A model generated the notes under the pieces. The model was not told where the DNA came from, did no database searches, and worked only from the letters and a program-made list of their open reading frames with translations. Both the position numbers and the translations under genes were made by a program. Positions 61,483-64,000 of a DNA stretch of 64,000 nt are shown in pieces (positions within the stretch are counted from its first letter, which is position 1; every line of letters starts with the position of its first letter). This DNA comes from Spirochaetaceae bacterium (lineage in GTDB: Bacteria; Spirochaetota; Leptospiria; Leptospirales; Leptonemataceae): NCBI GenBank assembly GCA_002730875.1, contig PCBI01000005.1, forward strand, positions 837,191-901,190. Reading direction: 5' to 3'.

Positions 61483-62319
61483 ATGAACTGGGAACTGATT
61501 CAGGACATTCTGGTCATTGCGCTGAACAGCACCGCCATGCTGGCCATGGGACTGGCCCTGCCCGTATCCCAGGTTTCTCAGAGTGTGAAAAACTACGGTC
61601 CGCTGATATCCGGGCTGTTGGTGAATCTGCTGCTCGCGCCCGCGGTGGCCCTGGGGATTGCCAGTGTCCTGGATTTCAGCGCTGCTGCGGCTCTTGGTCT
61701 GCTACTTTGTGCTGCCGCGCCCGGAGGCAATACCGGTCCGCTCTTGTCGTCCAATGCGAAGGGTAACATTGCCTATTCGGTCACGCTGGTCATCATTCTA
61801 AGCTTTGCCTCTCTTCTGACGATTCCGTTGTATCTGGGTTTGCACGGCGCCAGGACCGGGCCGGACATCCCGGTTCTTCAAATCCTGAAGCTTACCGGAT
61901 TGTTTCACATTGCCCCGCTTGTATCCGGTATGCTAATCCACCACTTTGCCGAACAGCGAGCCAAAAAGGCTTCGGCGATTTTCCGTGCAATTGCAAACAT
62001 CTGTCTGGTACTTCTAACCGTATTGCTTCTATCGCTTAAAGGGCAGGCTCTGATCGAAAACGGCTGGAAGCCTGTTCTGGCCATGGCTGTATTCGTGGGT
62101 GTGTTGCTGGCTTCGGGCTTTTTGGCCGGATCCGACCGCGGAGCGATTAAGGCGCTTTCCATGACCACAGCCACCCGGAACCTTTCCCTGGCCTTGTTGT
62201 TGGGCGCTCAGGTATTTCCCGAACCCTCCACTATGATGACGATCCTAACCTATGGATTGCTCTGGGTAACTGTTACGGTTCCTCTGAGCTTCTGGTTGGG
62301 TTCCCGGAAACCGCAATAA
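61483..62319 (+). CDS. bile-acid/sodium symporter family (BASS) transporter
   Basis: A 278-residue inner-membrane transporter of about 9-10 helices. The family motifs CAAAPGGNTGPLLSSNAKGN (about 76-95) and MTTATRNLSLALLLGAQVF (about 227-245) are present, the first corresponding to the sodium-site region. Bacterial members import bile acids, pantothenate or pyruvate-like organic acids with sodium; the substrate here is unknown. GAAGAGG precedes the ATG. The gene is convergent with the DoxX-like gene, and the 160 bp between hold no clear terminator. Confidence 0.85.
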   Translation: MNWELIQDILVIALNSTAMLAMGLALPVSQVSQSVKNYGPLISGLLVNLLLAPAVALGIASVLDFSAAAALGLLLCAAAPGGNTGPLLSSNAKGNIAYSVTLVIILSFASLLTIPLYLGLHGARTGPDIPVLQILKLTGLFHIAPLVSGMLIHHFAEQRAKKASAIFRAIANICLVLLTVLLLSLKGQALIENGWKPVLAMAVFVGVLLASGFLAGSDRGAIKALSMTTATRNLSLALLLGAQVFPEPSTMMTILTYGLLWVTVTVPLSFWLGSRKPQ

Positions 62320-62481
62320 ATCTTCGCTCGGCATTTGGGAGCCAGCGTTGCTGAACCAGCGGTGTTCAAACAGGGTTGTTTAGGGAGTTTTGCGGGCTCA
62401 GTGTCGTTGTTCGGTCCGTCTTTGCGGGAAGCCATCCTACATTGATTTCGGGCCCGGGGCGCAAACCGGTGTGGGGTTCAA

Positions 62482-62934
62482 TCAGTGAATTATCTCGCTG
62501 TCGCTCTTTTCGCGGACCGATCCGGCGATGGCGATGGCGGCGAAAAAGATAGTGATGTCTTTAATGATGTACTGACCCGCGATGGTCGGAGCAAAGGGGA
62601 ATTCCTGCCAGCAGACGTCCGGCAAGACGATAAGCGCCAGTACCGAACCAGGCAGACGCATAAGAAGCATTAGAATCGCCGCCCTGGCCAGAGGGCGAAT
62701 CAGCAAGCAGAGTCCGATAGACAATTCCAGGGAACCCAGCATGGGAATGATGTCATCTGGAGAGCCCCAGTAAATGGTGTGTGCGATAATGGATGTAGCG
62801 GTTTTGTGACCTACGAGTTTCAAGGAACCAAACCACACGAACAGAAGGCCGAGGGAGACCCGATGGGCATAGTGGCCGTAACGCTTGAACAGTGTTGCGA
62901 TTCGGTGGTCGATATGGTCAATATGGCGTTTCAC
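62482..62934 (-). CDS. DoxX/DUF417-like four-helix membrane protein
   Basis: A 150-residue protein with four hydrophobic helices. The wording RVSLGLLFVWFGSLKLVGHK at the first helix, TIYWGSPDDIIPMLGSLELS, GLCLLIRPLARAAILMLL and the late GQYIIKDITIFFAAIAI match the DoxX-like/DUF417 group, whose members are small inner-membrane proteins, some linked to stress or redox. The N-terminus is rich in His, Asp and Arg (RHIDHIDHRIATLFKR). Function unknown. It is on the same strand as the GH31 gene fragment, 36 bp away. Confidence 0.8.
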   Translation of the reverse strand: MKRHIDHIDHRIATLFKRYGHYAHRVSLGLLFVWFGSLKLVGHKTATSIIAHTIYWGSPDDIIPMLGSLELSIGLCLLIRPLARAAILMLLMRLPGSVLALIVLPDVCWQEFPFAPTIAGQYIIKDITIFFAAIAIAGSVREKSDSEIIH

Positions 62935-62970
62935 AATCCTTCAGAATGTAATGAAAAGTCCTGTAGAGGT

Positions 62971-64000
62971 CTACAGGTCTGAACTTCCCTGGATCACATT
63001 TCTGAAGTCAAACTGATAGGTATCGCTCTGCAGGGGAAGCTCAAAAGAAATCATATCCAGCGAACGATCCTCTCTGGTTGCATCTACGGCGGTACCGCTG
63101 ACAGCATTCGATCCCAGCATATGCCGGAAAACGCCCGGCAGGCGAAGCTTGAAATTCCGATAGGGAGGGTCGTACTCCCCTGGTTGAACGTCAATTTCTA
63201 TGGTGAGTTGTCCGGTACGGCTCTGGGAACCCTGCACCTCTATTCGCGTAGGAATTTGCCCTTCCGTAATTCCATCGTCCAGTAGCACTGTTCCTTTCAT
63301 CGTTTCTGCCGGGTACAGCTCAATGTGCAAACCGGCCCGCACGCTTTCTTCGGCATTCCTTCGCGCCGGGCACGTGGGTAACACGGCTCCGCCCCGCACG
63401 AAAAGCGGGTAGTAACCGGGTCTTGTGTCCAGGCAATGAGCCTGGCCGCCCACAAAGCGTCTACCGCTTTCGAATTCGAACCATTCTCCCGGAGGAAGAA
63501 TGACCTTTCGCTTTTTCTTTCCGGGCTCCAACACCGGGCAGGCCAATAGCTCCGAGCCGAGCATGAATTGACTGTCCAATTCAGAATCCTGCATTTCCGG
63601 GAATTCGTACCATACCGGTCGCACCAGCGGTTCCCCGGTGCGATGAGCGCCGTAAATCAGGCCAGAAATATAGTGCATTAAGCGATAGCGTCGGTTCATA
63701 TGCTTTCGCGAGATTTCCAGCACTTCGTCGCCAAAGCTCCAGGGCTCCTGGTCATGACTGTAAAGCACTGTATGGACGCGAAAGAACGGCATGAGCGATC
63801 CAAGCTCCATCCATCTGGCGAAGAGTTCTTTGTTCTTGAACAGCTTGAATGCGCCGGTTTGGCCTGGACCGCTACAGAAACCGCCCACATCTGCGCCGCT
63901 CAACGGAACTCCGGTAAGACCGAGGTTCACCACCATGTGCAGGTTCGCTTTCAAGTGCTCCCAGCTACTATGATTGTCTCCGGTCCATAGCGCCGCGTAT
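62971..64000 (-). CDS. GH31 alpha-glucosidase-like hydrolase, C-terminal part
   Basis: The gene runs off the right edge; the window holds the last 343 or so codons. The reading frame continues without a stop to 63999 and shows WTGDNHSSWEHL, in which the Asp is the GH31 acid/base residue. Downstream GVPLSGADVGGFCSGP, SLMPFFRVH and YYPLFVRGGAVLP are typical of the GH31 catalytic domain and its C-terminal beta domains. The nucleophile Asp would lie in the missing upstream part. It would hydrolyse alpha-linked glucose or similar glycosides. No signal can be judged. The DoxX-like gene follows on the same strand. Confidence 0.9.
   Translation of the reverse strand, partial: YAALWTGDNHSSWEHLKANLHMVVNLGLTGVPLSGADVGGFCSGPGQTGAFKLFKNKELFARWMELGSLMPFFRVHTVLYSHDQEPWSFGDEVLEISRKHMNRRYRLMHYISGLIYGAHRTGEPLVRPVWYEFPEMQDSELDSQFMLGSELLACPVLEPGKKKRKVILPPGEWFEFESGRRFVGGQAHCLDTRPGYYPLFVRGGAVLPTCPARRNAEESVRAGLHIELYPAETMKGTVLLDDGITEGQIPTRIEVQGSQSRTGQLTIEIDVQPGEYDPPYRNFKLRLPGVFRHMLGSNAVSGTAVDATREDRSLDMISFELPLQSDTYQFDFRNVIQGSSDL

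Overview
The window looks like chromosomal DNA of a moderately GC-rich spirochaete of the Leptospirales. The base composition (roughly half G+C by eye) fits Leptonema or Turneriella better than the AT-richer Leptospira; this placement is inference. The supporting genes are a Leptospira-type (R)-citramalate synthase (cimA), an LpxA very like the leptospiral enzyme, a DUF1554 lipoprotein (a family typical of Leptospira), NHL-repeat and other lipoproteins with loose spirochaetal lipoboxes, and a SlyD-type FKBP. Gene density is high. No rRNA, tRNA, CRISPR array, insertion sequence or prophage was recognised.

Layout. 0.2-8.3 kb: a lipoprotein, GNAT acetyltransferase, SlyD, a histidine phosphatase, an ABC-F protein with fermentative D-lactate dehydrogenase (ldhA), a second lipoprotein, and a 3-hydroxyacyl-CoA dehydrogenase. 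8.4-20.4 kb: a DUF6483-like protein, a coiled-coil/beta-barrel outer-membrane protein with a TPR partner, a membrane-anchored LuxR-type regulator divergent from a TolC/CzcA-type metal efflux pair, an HU protein with a histone-H1-like tail divergent from a CAP-ankyrin protein, and an MDR oxidoreductase. 20.5-31 kb: a GpsA-PlsB fusion overlapping a polysaccharide deacetylase, cimA, a SWIM-SNF2 helicase, and DUF1554 and NHL lipoproteins. 31-41 kb: a BCCT transporter, a cation/proton antiporter with TrkA-N domain overlapping an orphan HATPase-fold protein, an MFS exporter, an M28-PDZ peptidase, a DedA-like protein, a 20-bp tandem repeat and an outer-membrane lipoprotein. 41-52 kb: lon, ispH, lpdA, a carboxymuconolactone decarboxylase-like (CMD) gene with its ECF41 sigma factor, ppc and a SPOR-like protein. 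52-64 kb: a glycosidase-like lipoprotein overlapping an ankyrin lipoprotein, argD, a zinc-ribbon protein, a phosphohexomutase, lpxA, a YqjD/YqjE-like pair, a DnaJ-domain protein, a BASS-family transporter, a DoxX-like protein and a truncated GH31 glucosidase at the right edge.

How the genes fit together. Central metabolism is represented by lactate formation, anaplerosis (ppc), the E3 subunit of 2-oxo-acid dehydrogenases, fatty-acid beta-oxidation, isoleucine synthesis through citramalate, arginine synthesis, the last step of the MEP pathway, glycerophospholipid entry (GpsA-PlsB) and lipid A initiation (lpxA). Much of the rest is envelope: lipoproteins, barrels, efflux, ion antiport and periplasmic enzymes.

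The best-supported regulatory observation is a TGTCACA-N16-CGTC promoter immediately before the CMD gene. It matches the motif known for ECF41 sigma factors, and an ECF41 sigma gene with the WLPEP, DGGG and NPDKL signatures lies directly downstream. The most unusual protein architectures are the GpsA-PlsB fusion, the ABC-F protein with a shortened first ATPase domain, the HATPase/antiporter pair and the CAP-ankyrin fusion. Two further structures deserve attention: a 15-bp perfect inverted repeat over the start of the YqjE-like gene and a 20-bp perfect palindrome in a divergent promoter region.
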